A stretch of DNA of 64,000 nt. It comes from Candidatus Handelsmanbacteria bacterium (lineage in GTDB: Bacteria > Latescibacterota > UBA2968 > UBA8231). The stretch covers positions 124,001 to 188,000 of the forward strand of contig VGJS01000001.1 in the NCBI GenBank assembly GCA_016867395.1, read 5' to 3'. Positions within the stretch are counted from its first letter, which is position 1, and each line of letters opens with the position of its first letter. Position numbers and translations under genes: made by a program. Shown here one piece after another: positions 8,586 to 16,212 of this stretch. The notes under the pieces are model-generated. The model did not search any database. It was not told the origin of the DNA and worked only from the letters and a program-made list of their open reading frames with translations.

Positions 8586-9139
8586 GATTCTCGCTCCATG
8601 AAATAATAACAGATCAGATGCATGAGGATGGCGTGGACGTCCTCCACCCGGCCCATGTGGCGGCTGTCCACCACCACCGGCAGGTCCACCATCTCCACCA
8701 GCTTGCCCCCCCCAAAGCCGCACCAGCCGATGCTGAGCATCCCCAGTTCCCCGGCTACCCGCACCGCGTTGAGCACATTGGGGCTGTTTCCGGAGCCGCT
8801 GATGGCGATGAGCAGATCCCCCTGCTGGCCCAGGTTGCGCAACTGCTCGGCAAAGATGGCCTCATACCCCACGTCGTTGGCCAGGGCGGTGATCCAGGGC
8901 AGGTTGTCGGTGAGGGCAATGACCCGGAAACGGCTGGACCTGCCATAGCTGGCCCCCTTGCCCAGGTCATTCGCCAAGTGGCTAGCGGTGGCGGCGCTGC
9001 CCCCGTTGCCGCACAGGAAGAGCTGCCGGCCCTCCTGGCGGGTCTGCCCCACCCAATCCCTGGCCCGCCGCACCGCCTCCAAGTCCAGGGCGTCCAGGGC
9101 GGCCTTTAGCTGTCGGAGATAATCCTTGATGTGGTCCAT
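8582..9139 (-). CDS. SIS-domain phosphosugar isomerase, GmhA-like
   Basis: A 185-aa single-SIS protein. It contains LFLCGNGGSAATASHLANDL, typical of sedoheptulose-7-phosphate isomerase GmhA and the related DiaA/phosphoheptose group, and AISGSGNSPNVLNAV, the phosphosugar-binding serine loop. GmhA makes D-glycero-D-manno-heptose 7-phosphate for lipopolysaccharide or surface glycans. Without the other heptose genes nearby the substrate remains open, and a catabolic isomerase is equally possible in this operon. The gene begins 2 nt after the lpd stop, and its stop overlaps the next start. Length equals the usual GmhA length. Confidence 0.82.
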   Translation of the reverse strand: MDHIKDYLRQLKAALDALDLEAVRRARDWVGQTRQEGRQLFLCGNGGSAATASHLANDLGKGASYGRSSRFRVIALTDNLPWITALANDVGYEAIFAEQLRNLGQQGDLLIAISGSGNSPNVLNAVRVAGELGMLSIGWCGFGGGKLVEMVDLPVVVDSRHMGRVEDVHAILMHLICYYFMERES

Positions 9140-9141
9140 GA

Positions 9142-10548
9142 TCAGAGATTCAGCGCCTGCCCGAAGGCTTCGCCGGCGGCCTCCATCACCCCTTCCGACA
9201 GGGTGGGATGGGCGTGGATGGTGTGTAGCAACTCCTCGTAGGTTGCCTCCAGGTGCCGGGCCAGGCCCAGTTCGGCGATCAGCTCAGTGGCTTCGGAGCT
9301 GATAATCGAGGCGCCCAACAACTCCCCGTACTTGGCGTCGAAGACCAGCTTCACCAAACCCTCGCTCTCCCCGGCGGCCAGGGCCTTGCCGCTGGCGCTG
9401 AAGGGGAAACGGCCCACCTTGACCTGATGCCCGGCCTTGATCGCCGCAGCCTCGCTCAGCCCCAGGCTGGCCACCTGGGGCTGGCAGTAGGTGCAGAAGG
9501 GGATATTGCCCCGGTCCAGGGGCTGGCGCGGGTGGCCCAGGGCGAACTCCACCGCGGCCACGGCCTCGGCCGCGGCCAGGTGGGCCAGTTGGGGCGGGCC
9601 GGCCAGGTCCCCGATGGCCAGGACCCCTTTGGCGCTGGTCTCCTGCCGCTCGTTGACCTCGACTGCGCCTTTGACCGTTTTGATTCCCAGTTTTTCCAGG
9701 CCCAAATCCTCGGTGTTGCCCACCACCCCCACGGCCACAAGCACCTTCTCGGCTTCGATGGTCTGATCCCGCCCCTGGTCCCTATACTGCACCGCCACCC
9801 CCTTGGCCCCGGCCCTCACCGAGCCCACCTGCACCCCACAGGCGATCTGGACCCCCTGCTTGTTCAGGCTCTTCGTCAAGAGCCCCGCCACCTCCTCGTC
9901 CTCGCGGGGCAGGATATGGGGCAGGACCTCCAGCAGGGTCACTTTAGCGCCGAAGGCATTGTAGAAATAGGCGAACTCCACCCCAATGGCACCCGCCCCG
10001 ATGATGGCCAGGGACCTGGGGGGATTTTCTAGCACCATTGCCTCGCGGCTAGTGATGATCTGCGCCCCGTCGAGTTGCACCCCAGGCAGCACCTGGGGCC
10101 GGCTGCCGGTAGCCAGGACCACGTAGCGGGCGTTCAAGGTCCGGATCAGGCTCCCCTTGGCATCCCGCACCTCCACCGCCGGGCCGGGAGCCAGCCGCCC
10201 GCAGCCCTTCACCACCTCTACCTTGTTCTTCTTCATCAAGTACTCGACGCCCTTGCTCAGGCGCTCGGCCACCTGGCGGCTGCGCTGTATCACCTTCTGC
10301 CAGTCGTACCCCACCTGACCCACGGTGAAACCGTAGTCCCCCGCCCGCTGCAGCAGCCTGTACACCTCGGCCTGCTTGAGCAGGGCCTTGGTGGGGATGC
10401 ACCCCCAGTTGAGGCAGACGCCCCCGAGTTTTTCCTCCTTCTCGACCAGCACCACCCGCCGGCCCAGTTGGGCGGCGCGGATGGCGGCGCTGTACCCTCC
10501 CGGCCCCCCGCCGATGACGACGAAATCCCAGGTATCCGAACCAGTCAT
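9142..10548 (-). CDS. lpdA: dihydrolipoamide dehydrogenase (E3)
   Basis: I start this 468-aa protein at ATG 10548 (MTGSDTWDFVVIGGGPGGY); the longer open frame adds 11 residues with no merit. It has the FAD-binding GGGPGGY, the redox disulfide in GGVCLNWGCIPTKALL, the NAD-binding GAGAIGVEFAYFYNAFG, the second FAD motif VLAIGDLAG and the catalytic HAHPTLSEG near the C-terminus. All hallmark residues of lipoamide dehydrogenase are present. The enzyme reoxidises dihydrolipoyl groups of 2-oxoacid dehydrogenases or the glycine cleavage system, none of which is encoded in this window. It heads a minus-strand operon that continues through the SIS and PLP-enzyme genes, and is divergent from rnhA. Confidence 0.92.
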   Translation of the reverse strand: MTGSDTWDFVVIGGGPGGYSAAIRAAQLGRRVVLVEKEEKLGGVCLNWGCIPTKALLKQAEVYRLLQRAGDYGFTVGQVGYDWQKVIQRSRQVAERLSKGVEYLMKKNKVEVVKGCGRLAPGPAVEVRDAKGSLIRTLNARYVVLATGSRPQVLPGVQLDGAQIITSREAMVLENPPRSLAIIGAGAIGVEFAYFYNAFGAKVTLLEVLPHILPREDEEVAGLLTKSLNKQGVQIACGVQVGSVRAGAKGVAVQYRDQGRDQTIEAEKVLVAVGVVGNTEDLGLEKLGIKTVKGAVEVNERQETSAKGVLAIGDLAGPPQLAHLAAAEAVAAVEFALGHPRQPLDRGNIPFCTYCQPQVASLGLSEAAAIKAGHQVKVGRFPFSASGKALAAGESEGLVKLVFDAKYGELLGASIISSEATELIAELGLARHLEATYEELLHTIHAHPTLSEGVMEAAGEAFGQALNL

Positions 10549-10572
10549 AAGCCCCCAAATCGCGCATAGTGG

Positions 10573-10601
10573 GTTTGACACTAAAAAGAGCGGCTACTAA
10601 T
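10573..10601 (+). promoter_or_regulatory. strong sigma-70-type promoter for rnhA
   Basis: TTGACA (10573-10578), a 17-bp spacer and TAATGT (10596-10601) lie 60 bp before the GTG at 10662. The -35 is a perfect consensus. The same 113-bp gap must also hold the divergent lpdA promoter, which I cannot place. Confidence 0.65.
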
Positions 10602-10661
10602 GTAGGGATTGCGCCGATTTATGGGAAATCCCCCCTACCTTATCAAGGGAGATAGAAACCC

Positions 10662-11141
10662 GTGGGAACTCGCTCTCCAGCACCGTTTTCCCCTTCCCTC
10701 ATCATCCACAGCGACGGCGCCTGTTCCGGCAACCCTGGGCCGGGCGGCTGGGCAGTGCGCCTCCGCTACCCCGATGGCCGCATCCGCGAACTGGGCGGGG
10801 CCGTGTCCGACACCACCAACAACCGCATGGAACTATGGGCGGCCATCCAGGGGCTGCGGGCCGCCGGCACAGCCCCGGTGGCCCTGGTCACCGACAGCGA
10901 GTACCTGTTAAAGGGGATCACCCAGTGGATTCAGGGTTGGAAGAAGCGGGGCTGGCTGACGGCCGCCAGGAAGCCGGTGCTCAACCAGGATTTGTGGGAA
11001 GAGTTGGACCGCCTCAACCATCGTGGGGTGCGCTGGCAGTACACCCGGGGCCACGCCGGGGAGGAGGGCAACGAGCGCTGCGACCAGATCGCCCAGGCGT
11101 TCTCTCGGGGCGAGGAGCCGGCGCTGCTACGGAAGGACTAG
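10662..11141 (+). CDS. rnhA: ribonuclease HI
   Basis: A 159-aa protein with the four acidic catalytic residues of RNase HI in order: IIHSDGACSGNPGPGGW (first Asp), NNRMELWAAI (Glu), ALVTDSEYL (second Asp) and GNERCDQIAQ (last Asp). The basic handle region KKRGWLTAARKPVLNQDLW is also present, as in Escherichia coli. It degrades the RNA strand of RNA-DNA hybrids such as R-loops and primer remnants. The GTG start at 10662 is supported by an upstream AAGGGAG and by the readable promoter. Its stop overlaps the stop of the convergent DUF218 gene through the palindrome CTAG. Confidence 0.93.
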   Translation: MGTRSPAPFSPSLIIHSDGACSGNPGPGGWAVRLRYPDGRIRELGGAVSDTTNNRMELWAAIQGLRAAGTAPVALVTDSEYLLKGITQWIQGWKKRGWLTAARKPVLNQDLWEELDRLNHRGVRWQYTRGHAGEEGNERCDQIAQAFSRGEEPALLRKD

Positions 11142-11914
11142 AGCCACCCCCGCAGCCAATAGACCCACATCCCCACCCACTCCTTAATGGCGGTGGTGGA
11201 ATAGGCCAGGGCCTCCATAGCCGGCAGCAGTTGGAGCAGGGTGAGGGGACGGGGCACGACCTGCACGTCCGTGGGCGAGGGGAGGACTTCAAAGCCCTGC
11301 TTGCGGAACACCGCTGCCGAGCGCGGCATGTGCGAGGCCGAGGTGACCAGGAGGATGCGGTTCAGCCCCCGCTCCCGCAGCAGTTGGGCGGAGTACAGGG
11401 CGTTCTCGTGGGTGTTGCGCGAGGCGTCCTCCAGCAACAGGGCCTGCGGGTCCACCCCGTATTCGAGGGCTAGGCTGCACAAGCTGGCCGCCTCGCTGAG
11501 CGCCGAGCCGGTCAGATAAGGGATATTGCCGCCGCTGAGGACCATCAGCGGGGCCTTGCCCGCCCGCCAGAGCCGCACCCCGTGCAGGAGTCGGTCAAAA
11601 CCCTCGTCCACCTCGGTGTTCAGGCGCGGGGGGATAGGCGGCTTGGTGAAGCCCCCCAACACCACGATGGCCTCGGCCGCCGGGCTTTCCGCCACCGGGA
11701 TTAGGGGGTACTCCCCCTCCAGGCTGTGAAGCAGCCGCTCCCCCACCAGCGGGCAGCCCAGCACCAGCAGCAACAGGCACCCGCCCACCCGGCAGCGCCG
11801 GCCCCAGGCCCCCGGCCTCCGCCACCCCAGCAGAGTGCCGGCCACCCAAAGGAGCAGGGCCAGGCCCAGGGGCGAAAGCAGGGGGGTGAGCAGTTTGCCG
11901 GCCAGTATGGACAT
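11138..11914 (-). CDS. DUF218 / YdcF-ElyC family membrane-anchored protein
   Basis: This 258-aa protein starts with two hydrophobic helices (LLSPLGLALLLWVAGTLLG and VGGCLLLLVLGCPLVGE) and continues into a DUF218 domain. Markers are AIVVLGGFTK, RLLHGVRLWRAGKAPLMVLSG, EYGVDPQALLLEDASRNTHE and ILLVTSASHMPRS. Relatives include ElyC (YcbC), needed for peptidoglycan stability in cold, and SanA/YdcF proteins; biochemical activity is not known. It is transcribed away from the Gfo/Idh gene, and its upstream 124-bp gap holds the promoter of that gene. The frame is complete and the signal anchor supports the chosen ATG at 11914. Confidence 0.82.
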   Translation of the reverse strand: MSILAGKLLTPLLSPLGLALLLWVAGTLLGWRRPGAWGRRCRVGGCLLLLVLGCPLVGERLLHSLEGEYPLIPVAESPAAEAIVVLGGFTKPPIPPRLNTEVDEGFDRLLHGVRLWRAGKAPLMVLSGGNIPYLTGSALSEAASLCSLALEYGVDPQALLLEDASRNTHENALYSAQLLRERGLNRILLVTSASHMPRSAAVFRKQGFEVLPSPTDVQVVPRPLTLLQLLPAMEALAYSTTAIKEWVGMWVYWLRGWL

Positions 11915-11973
11915 GGGTTCTCCGGTGGTTTTTCCCGAAGATGGGGCTATTCCCCGCCGGGCGCAACCGCACC

Positions 11974-12002
11974 TTGATCCCCCCCGCCCCCTGGCCTACA
12001 TT
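11974..12002 (+). promoter_or_regulatory. sigma-70-type promoter for the ceramidase/PhyH operon
   Basis: TTGATC (11974-11979), a 17-bp C-rich spacer and TACATT (11997-12002) lie 36 bp before the ATG at 12039. It would drive the plus-strand run through at least 17058. Confidence 0.6.
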
Positions 12003-12038
12003 TTGGACCGTTTCCCCCTACCCCGAGAAAGGCCCGCC

Positions 12039-13040
12039 ATGCTCAGGATCGGTTTCATCGGCTGCGGCGGCATCGCCCGCCACCACGCCACCGGCATGCA
12101 GCAGCTTAAAAGCGCGCGCATCGTCGCCGCCTCCGATGTGGTCGAAGCCGCGGCACAGAGCTTTGCCAAGGACTTTGGCGGTACCCCCTACACCGACTAC
12201 CGGAAGCTGCTCAAGCAGGCCGATGTAGACGCGGTTTGGGTCTGCACCCCCACCTTCCAGCACCCCGCCCCGGTCATCGCCGCGGCCAAAGCCAGCAAGC
12301 ATATCTTCTGCGAAAAGCCCATGGCCCTCAAGCTGGCCGAGGCCGAAAGCATGGCCGAGGCCGCCGCCAAGGCCAAGGTCCGTTTCACCATCGGCTTCGT
12401 GCGCCGCTTCGACACCCAGTGGGGCACTCTCAGAAAGGTGGTCCAGTCGGGCGCGCTGGGCTGGCCGGTGATCTGGCGCTTTGCCGCCGGCGGCCGCCCT
12501 GCCAATCCCTGGTTCCGCGACGTGCACAAGGGCGGCGGCCCGCTGATGGACGGGGCCATCCACAACTACGACTTCATGCTGCAGATCTTCGGGCCCGTGG
12601 CCTCGGTGCAGGCCTCCTCCCTCCAGTTCGACAAGACCAGCGTGGGCGCCGACACCGCCAGTGTCATCGTCAACTTCAAGTCCGGGGACCAGCACAGCCT
12701 GATCTGGTCCTGGGGCGTGGCCGCCGGCGCACCGGTGACCTACCTCAACGACTTGATCGGCCCCAAGGGGGCCCTGCAGTTCGGCATGACCGCAGCCCAG
12801 GCTCCAAAAGGTTTTGACCCCCAGAAGCAGGGCGCCCTCACCCTCAAGACCGGCCAGGGAAGGGAGCGGGTCTACACCTACCCGCAGCGAGACATGTTCC
12901 TCGAACAGCTCAAACACGTGGTGGGCTGCTTTGCCCGGGGGGAGCAGCCCCTGGTCAAGGCCGAGGACGGCCTCAAGTCCCTCAAGGTGGCGGTGGCGGT
13001 GCTCAAGGCCGGGGCCAGCCGCGGCACGGTCAAGGTCTGA
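12039..13040 (+). CDS. Gfo/Idh/MocA family oxidoreductase
   Basis: 333 aa from ATG 12039. It begins with MLRIGFIGCGGIARHH, the Rossmann dinucleotide motif. HIFCEKPMALKLAEA carries the family's EKP signature with its catalytic lysine, and the substrate domain follows (FTIGFVRRFDTQWG, HKGGGPLMDGAIHNYDFM). These enzymes oxidise or reduce sugars, inositols or related polyols with NAD(P). The open frame extends upstream, but this ATG gives the canonical N-terminus and sits downstream of a good promoter. Only 3 nt separate it from the ceramidase-like gene, so it is the first gene of that operon. The substrate cannot be read from the sequence. Confidence 0.88.
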   Translation: MLRIGFIGCGGIARHHATGMQQLKSARIVAASDVVEAAAQSFAKDFGGTPYTDYRKLLKQADVDAVWVCTPTFQHPAPVIAAAKASKHIFCEKPMALKLAEAESMAEAAAKAKVRFTIGFVRRFDTQWGTLRKVVQSGALGWPVIWRFAAGGRPANPWFRDVHKGGGPLMDGAIHNYDFMLQIFGPVASVQASSLQFDKTSVGADTASVIVNFKSGDQHSLIWSWGVAAGAPVTYLNDLIGPKGALQFGMTAAQAPKGFDPQKQGALTLKTGQGRERVYTYPQRDMFLEQLKHVVGCFARGEQPLVKAEDGLKSLKVAVAVLKAGASRGTVKV

Positions 13041-13043
13041 TGA

Positions 13044-14468
13044 ATGAGGATCCCCGCCCCCACCTCGCGCCTTCGCTTCGGCATCGGCACTGCGGACATC
13101 ACCCCGCCGGTGGGCATCTACCATCGCATGTGGGGTGCTGCCCGCCACGACCGGGCCGCCGGGGTCCACCGGTCCCTGCGGGCCGACCTCCTGCTCCTGG
13201 CTCCCCTGGAGCGCGGCCCCCTGCTAGTCCGGGCCCATCTCGACCTGGTCGGCCTGGCCGCCCCCCAGCACGAGGAGTTGCGCCAGGCCCTGGCCCAGAC
13301 CACCGCGGCAGCCCTGGACCGGGTGATCCTCACCTATTCCCACACCCACTCCTCGGGCTTCTTTGTCCCCAACCGCATCGAGCTGGCCGGCGGGGAGTTG
13401 ATTCCCGGATATTTGGGACAGTTGCGGCTCAAACTCCAGGAGGCCGCCACCCAGGCCCTCTACGCCATGCAAGAGGCGACTGTCACCTATGCCACGGGCC
13501 AGTGCGACATGGCCGCCAACCGCGATTGCTGGGACGAAGAGGCGGGCCACCCGGTCTGCGGCTTCAACCCGGAGGGGGAGGCCGACCAGAGCGTGGTGGT
13601 GGCCCGTTTCACCTCCCGGTCCGGCCAACTCCTGGCCTCCCTGGTCAACTACAGTTGCCACCCCACTACCCTGGCCTGGGATAACCAGCTGATCAGCCCG
13701 GACTATCCGGGTGCCCTGCGCGAGGTGGTGGAAAAGGCCACCAATGCCCCCTGCACCTTTGCCCTGGGGGCCTGCGGCGACCAGGGGCCCCGCGACGGCT
13801 TTGTGGGGGACCCGGCGGTGGCCGACCGCAACGGCCGGCAGGTGGGGTACGCTGCCCTCGCCACGCTGGAGAGTATGGGGCCACCCCTCGCCGATTTCCA
13901 CTACCAGGGGCCGGTGGTCTCCGGGGCCACCCTGGGCGCCTGGGCCCATACATCCTTCTCCCCGGAGCGGCTGGAGCAGACCACCGCCTTCGCCGGCGGC
14001 CTTTTCCACGTGGACCTGCCCCTTAAGCCCGGTCTGGAGCCGGGCCGCTTCCAGGGCGAGTTGGAGGAATGGACTACCCGCCAAAAGCAGGCCGAGGCCA
14101 AAGGCGAGGCCCTCGAAGCGCGCAACTGCCGCGCCCTGGCCGAGCGGGCCCTGCGCTGGCTGGCCCGCCTCGAAGGGCTGCCCAAGGGCCCCACCTATCC
14201 CTTCCAATTCACGGTCCACCGCTTAGGGGACGCGATCTGGGCCACCAGCGGGGGCGAGCCCTACAGCCTGGTCCAGACCGAATTGCGCCGGCGCTTCCCC
14301 CATTACCCCCTGCTCTTCTCACCCCTCACCAGCGATTTCCAGGTGGCCTACCTGCTTCCCCGCGACCGCTACGGCAAGGGCCTGTACCAGGAGGAGCCTT
14401 CGAGCCTGGCCCCTGGCTGCCTGGAATTGCTCATCGAGGCCCTGGCCAGCCGGATCGCGGCCCTGTAA
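13044..14468 (+). CDS. neutral/alkaline non-lysosomal ceramidase-like metallohydrolase
   Basis: This 474-aa protein has the start GIGTADITPPVG, common to the neutral ceramidase family. The candidate zinc ligands are in ILTYSHTHSSGFF (His100, His102) and LVNYSCHPTTLAWDN (His206), with GACGDQGPRDGF following. Ceramidases split ceramide into sphingoid base and fatty acid, but many bacterial relatives have no assigned substrate and lack a signal peptide. This one also shows none, so it probably acts in the cytoplasm. It lies 3 nt after the Gfo/Idh gene and 16 nt before the small-protein gene. The family is usually longer because of a C-terminal Ig-like domain, which this copy lacks. Confidence 0.78.
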   Translation: MRIPAPTSRLRFGIGTADITPPVGIYHRMWGAARHDRAAGVHRSLRADLLLLAPLERGPLLVRAHLDLVGLAAPQHEELRQALAQTTAAALDRVILTYSHTHSSGFFVPNRIELAGGELIPGYLGQLRLKLQEAATQALYAMQEATVTYATGQCDMAANRDCWDEEAGHPVCGFNPEGEADQSVVVARFTSRSGQLLASLVNYSCHPTTLAWDNQLISPDYPGALREVVEKATNAPCTFALGACGDQGPRDGFVGDPAVADRNGRQVGYAALATLESMGPPLADFHYQGPVVSGATLGAWAHTSFSPERLEQTTAFAGGLFHVDLPLKPGLEPGRFQGELEEWTTRQKQAEAKGEALEARNCRALAERALRWLARLEGLPKGPTYPFQFTVHRLGDAIWATSGGEPYSLVQTELRRRFPHYPLLFSPLTSDFQVAYLLPRDRYGKGLYQEEPSSLAPGCLELLIEALASRIAAL

Positions 14469-14484
14469 ACCCGTGGGAAGGGAT

Positions 14485-14856
14485 ATGAGCGATACCTGGA
14501 AAGCCTGTCAGTCGCAGGCCCGCCACTGCCTCGAAGCCTTCCGCCAGCAGCGCCTCGCCGAGGCGGATCTGGCCCAGCTCACCACCCTGCTCGATGCGGC
14601 CCAACCCCGCCAGGGACTGCTCTACCTGCAACTGCGCAACACCAACCCCGGCTCGCAGGTGCTGGGCATGAGCCTCTTTGTGGACGGGAAGATGGTGGAG
14701 CCTCCTGCTGATCCGGCCCAGTGGCCCTACCAATCGGTCCTGGCCGCCATCGCCGAGGGCTGGCGGGTGATCTCCTTCCCCGAGCTGGCCCTGTTGATGG
14801 ATGAGGCAGTGCCCCAAACGCTGGGTTGCGAGTTCATCCTGGAGAAATGGACCTGA
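14485..14856 (+). CDS. conserved small protein, copy 1 (partner of PhyH copy 1)
   Basis: This 123-aa protein of unknown function starts at ATG 14485 behind GGGAAGGG (a GTG 12 nt upstream is possible). It is acidic, soluble and has no signal peptide. It is a clear paralogue of the protein at 15778-16125. Both share EADLAQ, QLLYLQ-like and LLYLQLR segments, then PADPAQWPYQSVLAAIAEGWR, SFPELALL and the tail LGCEFILEK. The genes lie in the same place relative to a downstream hairpin and a PhyH gene. I do not recognise a named family. The fixed pairing suggests an accessory or regulatory role for the dioxygenase, which is inference. Confidence 0.75.
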   Translation: MSDTWKACQSQARHCLEAFRQQRLAEADLAQLTTLLDAAQPRQGLLYLQLRNTNPGSQVLGMSLFVDGKMVEPPADPAQWPYQSVLAAIAEGWRVISFPELALLMDEAVPQTLGCEFILEKWT

Positions 14857-14872
14857 GTGGATTCTGCTGACG

Positions 14873-14898
14873 CCCAAGGCCATCTACATGACCTTGCG
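14873..14898 (+). ncRNA. intergenic RNA hairpin, copy 1
   Basis: An 11-position stem with a CTAC loop lies in the 79-bp gap before PhyH copy 1; 9 of 11 positions pair. It is the counterpart of the hairpin at 16148-16173. The flanks GGATTCTG and TGTGAGTTG are shared between the two gaps. There is no U-run, so it is not a typical intrinsic terminator. A leader element or an mRNA-processing or attenuation structure is possible. Confidence 0.5.
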
Positions 14899-14935
14899 GG
14901 TTGTGAGTTGAATATAGAAACCTGGAGCTGAGCCC

Positions 14936-15775
14936 ATGTCCCGCCGCACCTGCGACCATCCCCCCACCCTGACCGATTCCCAGGTGCTGGAGTTCTGCCG
15001 GCAGGGCTTCCTGATGCTGCCCGGCGCCGTGCCCGAACAGATCAACCGCCGCGCCTTCGAGTACCTGGAGACAGACACCCACTACGAGCCCACCAGGATC
15101 CTCGACTTCGACTGGTTCCAGGACCAGGTCATCTGCAACCCTACCGCGGCCGGGGCCGTGCGCTCGCTCCTGGGTCCGGGCTACGGCCTGCCGGTGCTGA
15201 TGAGCAACCACCGCCGCCAGTGCCCCCACGAGGGAGTGGGCGGCTGGCATGTGGACGGCGGCTCGCGCTGGGGCCCCCAACTGAAAGACCTCCAGGTCTT
15301 CTATTACCCCCAGGACACCCCTGTCGAGATGGGGCCCACCGAGGTGGTGCCCGGCACCCACCTCGTTCCCAACACCCAGCGGGCCATGGCCCACTACGGG
15401 CGCATCCGGGGCAGCGCCTCGACCGCGGCCCCGGCCGGCACCATCTTCATCACCTGCTACCGCATCTGGCACCGGGCCACCGCCGCACCGGGAAGCGGCA
15501 TCCGCAACCTGCTCAAGTACTGTTACTGGCGCAGCGCCCCCCCGGCCCGCGACTGGGTGCGGGAGCCGGGCTTCGATATGGCCCGCGCCAACTTCAGCGG
15601 CCCGGCCGCTGGCTTCGGCGAGCAGTTCCATGAGTGTTACTCGGCGGCGGAGATGTTCTGCTGGCTGGCCGGGCAGCATCCCCACTATCAGGTAACAGGA
15701 GGGCAGAGCTGGCCCCTGCCGGCCCTGCGCAACGACCTGCCCTACGGCTTCAACCCGGCCCTGGCCACGGTGTGA
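14936..15775 (+). CDS. phytanoyl-CoA dioxygenase (PhyH) family protein, copy 1
   Basis: This 279-aa Fe(II)/2-oxoglutarate-dependent oxygenase has the facial triad visible as WHVDGG (His105, Asp107) and the distal His179 in CYRIWHRATAAPGS. The 2-oxoglutarate-binding arginine is probably the one in GSGIRNLLKY. The N-terminal LTDSQVLEFCRQGFLMLPG is the usual family start. Relatives hydroxylate fatty acyl chains, halogenate, or hydroxylate small natural products; the substrate is unknown. It is a paralogue of the protein at 16213-17058. The combination with a ceramidase-like gene upstream suggests lipid or sphingoid-like substrates, which is only inference. A GGAG lies upstream of the ATG. Its stop is followed within 2 nt by the next gene. 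Confidence 0.85.
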   Translation: MSRRTCDHPPTLTDSQVLEFCRQGFLMLPGAVPEQINRRAFEYLETDTHYEPTRILDFDWFQDQVICNPTAAGAVRSLLGPGYGLPVLMSNHRRQCPHEGVGGWHVDGGSRWGPQLKDLQVFYYPQDTPVEMGPTEVVPGTHLVPNTQRAMAHYGRIRGSASTAAPAGTIFITCYRIWHRATAAPGSGIRNLLKYCYWRSAPPARDWVREPGFDMARANFSGPAAGFGEQFHECYSAAEMFCWLAGQHPHYQVTGGQSWPLPALRNDLPYGFNPALATV

Positions 15776-15777
15776 GC

Positions 15778-16125
15778 GTGGATAAACTGCGGGTCCAACT
15801 GCAGTTGTGCTTAGAGAGGTTTCGGCGAGGTGAACTGGCAGAGGCTGACCTGGCGCAGGCACTGGCCCTGGCGGAGCCCTCGCCCCAGCAACTGCTCTAC
15901 CTCCAGGCGGGGGGCAGCAGCGTGGACTCCCGGGTGATCGGCATGGCTTTAATCGCCGGGGGCGAGGTGCAGGAGGTGCCCGCAGACCCCGAGCAATGGC
16001 CCTACCAGACCGTCTTGGACGCCATACGGGCGGGCTGGAGGGTGATCAAGTTCCCCGAGCTGGCCCTGTTGGTACACCCGGACCAGACCATTGGGCTGGG
16101 TTGTGAATTTGTCTTAGAGAAATGA
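15778..16125 (+). CDS. conserved small protein, copy 2
   Basis: 115 aa from GTG 15778 (VDKLRVQLQLCLERF); a GTG two codons earlier overlaps the PhyH stop and may be the real coupled start. It aligns along its length with the protein at 14485-14856. Shared parts are GELAEADLAQ, QQLLYLQ, VPADPEQWPYQTVLDAIRAGWR, KFPELALL and LGCEFVLEK. No domain is recognised. It lies directly behind PhyH copy 1 and in front of the second hairpin and PhyH copy 2. The order small protein, hairpin, dioxygenase is therefore repeated exactly. Confidence 0.75.
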   Translation: MDKLRVQLQLCLERFRRGELAEADLAQALALAEPSPQQLLYLQAGGSSVDSRVIGMALIAGGEVQEVPADPEQWPYQTVLDAIRAGWRVIKFPELALLVHPDQTIGLGCEFVLEK

Positions 16126-16147
16126 GACTGAGAGGATTCTGTTGGCG

Positions 16148-16173
16148 CGCCGGGCCATCCATATGGCCCGGCG
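16148..16173 (+). ncRNA. intergenic RNA hairpin, copy 2 (perfect 11-bp stem)
   Basis: CGCCGGGCCAT, a CCAT loop and the exact reverse complement ATGGCCCGGCG lie in the 87-bp gap before PhyH copy 2. Compared with copy 1, two A-T pairs become G-C and C-G, and both mismatches become pairs. The sequence therefore changed while pairing was kept or improved. No U-run follows. Confidence 0.6.
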
Positions 16174-16212
16174 GGGATGTGAGTTGGTTCTAAAAAGTGA
16201 AGAGGTGAAATC

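Noticed and set aside
12018-13169. 383-aa minus-strand frame opposite the Gfo/Idh gene
   Set aside because: It is a shadow frame typical of GC-rich DNA, with no domain similarity and a clear real gene on the other strand.
16148-16173. Rho-independent terminator
   Set aside because: The stem is strong but no U-run follows, and the next gene starts 40 nt on in the same direction.
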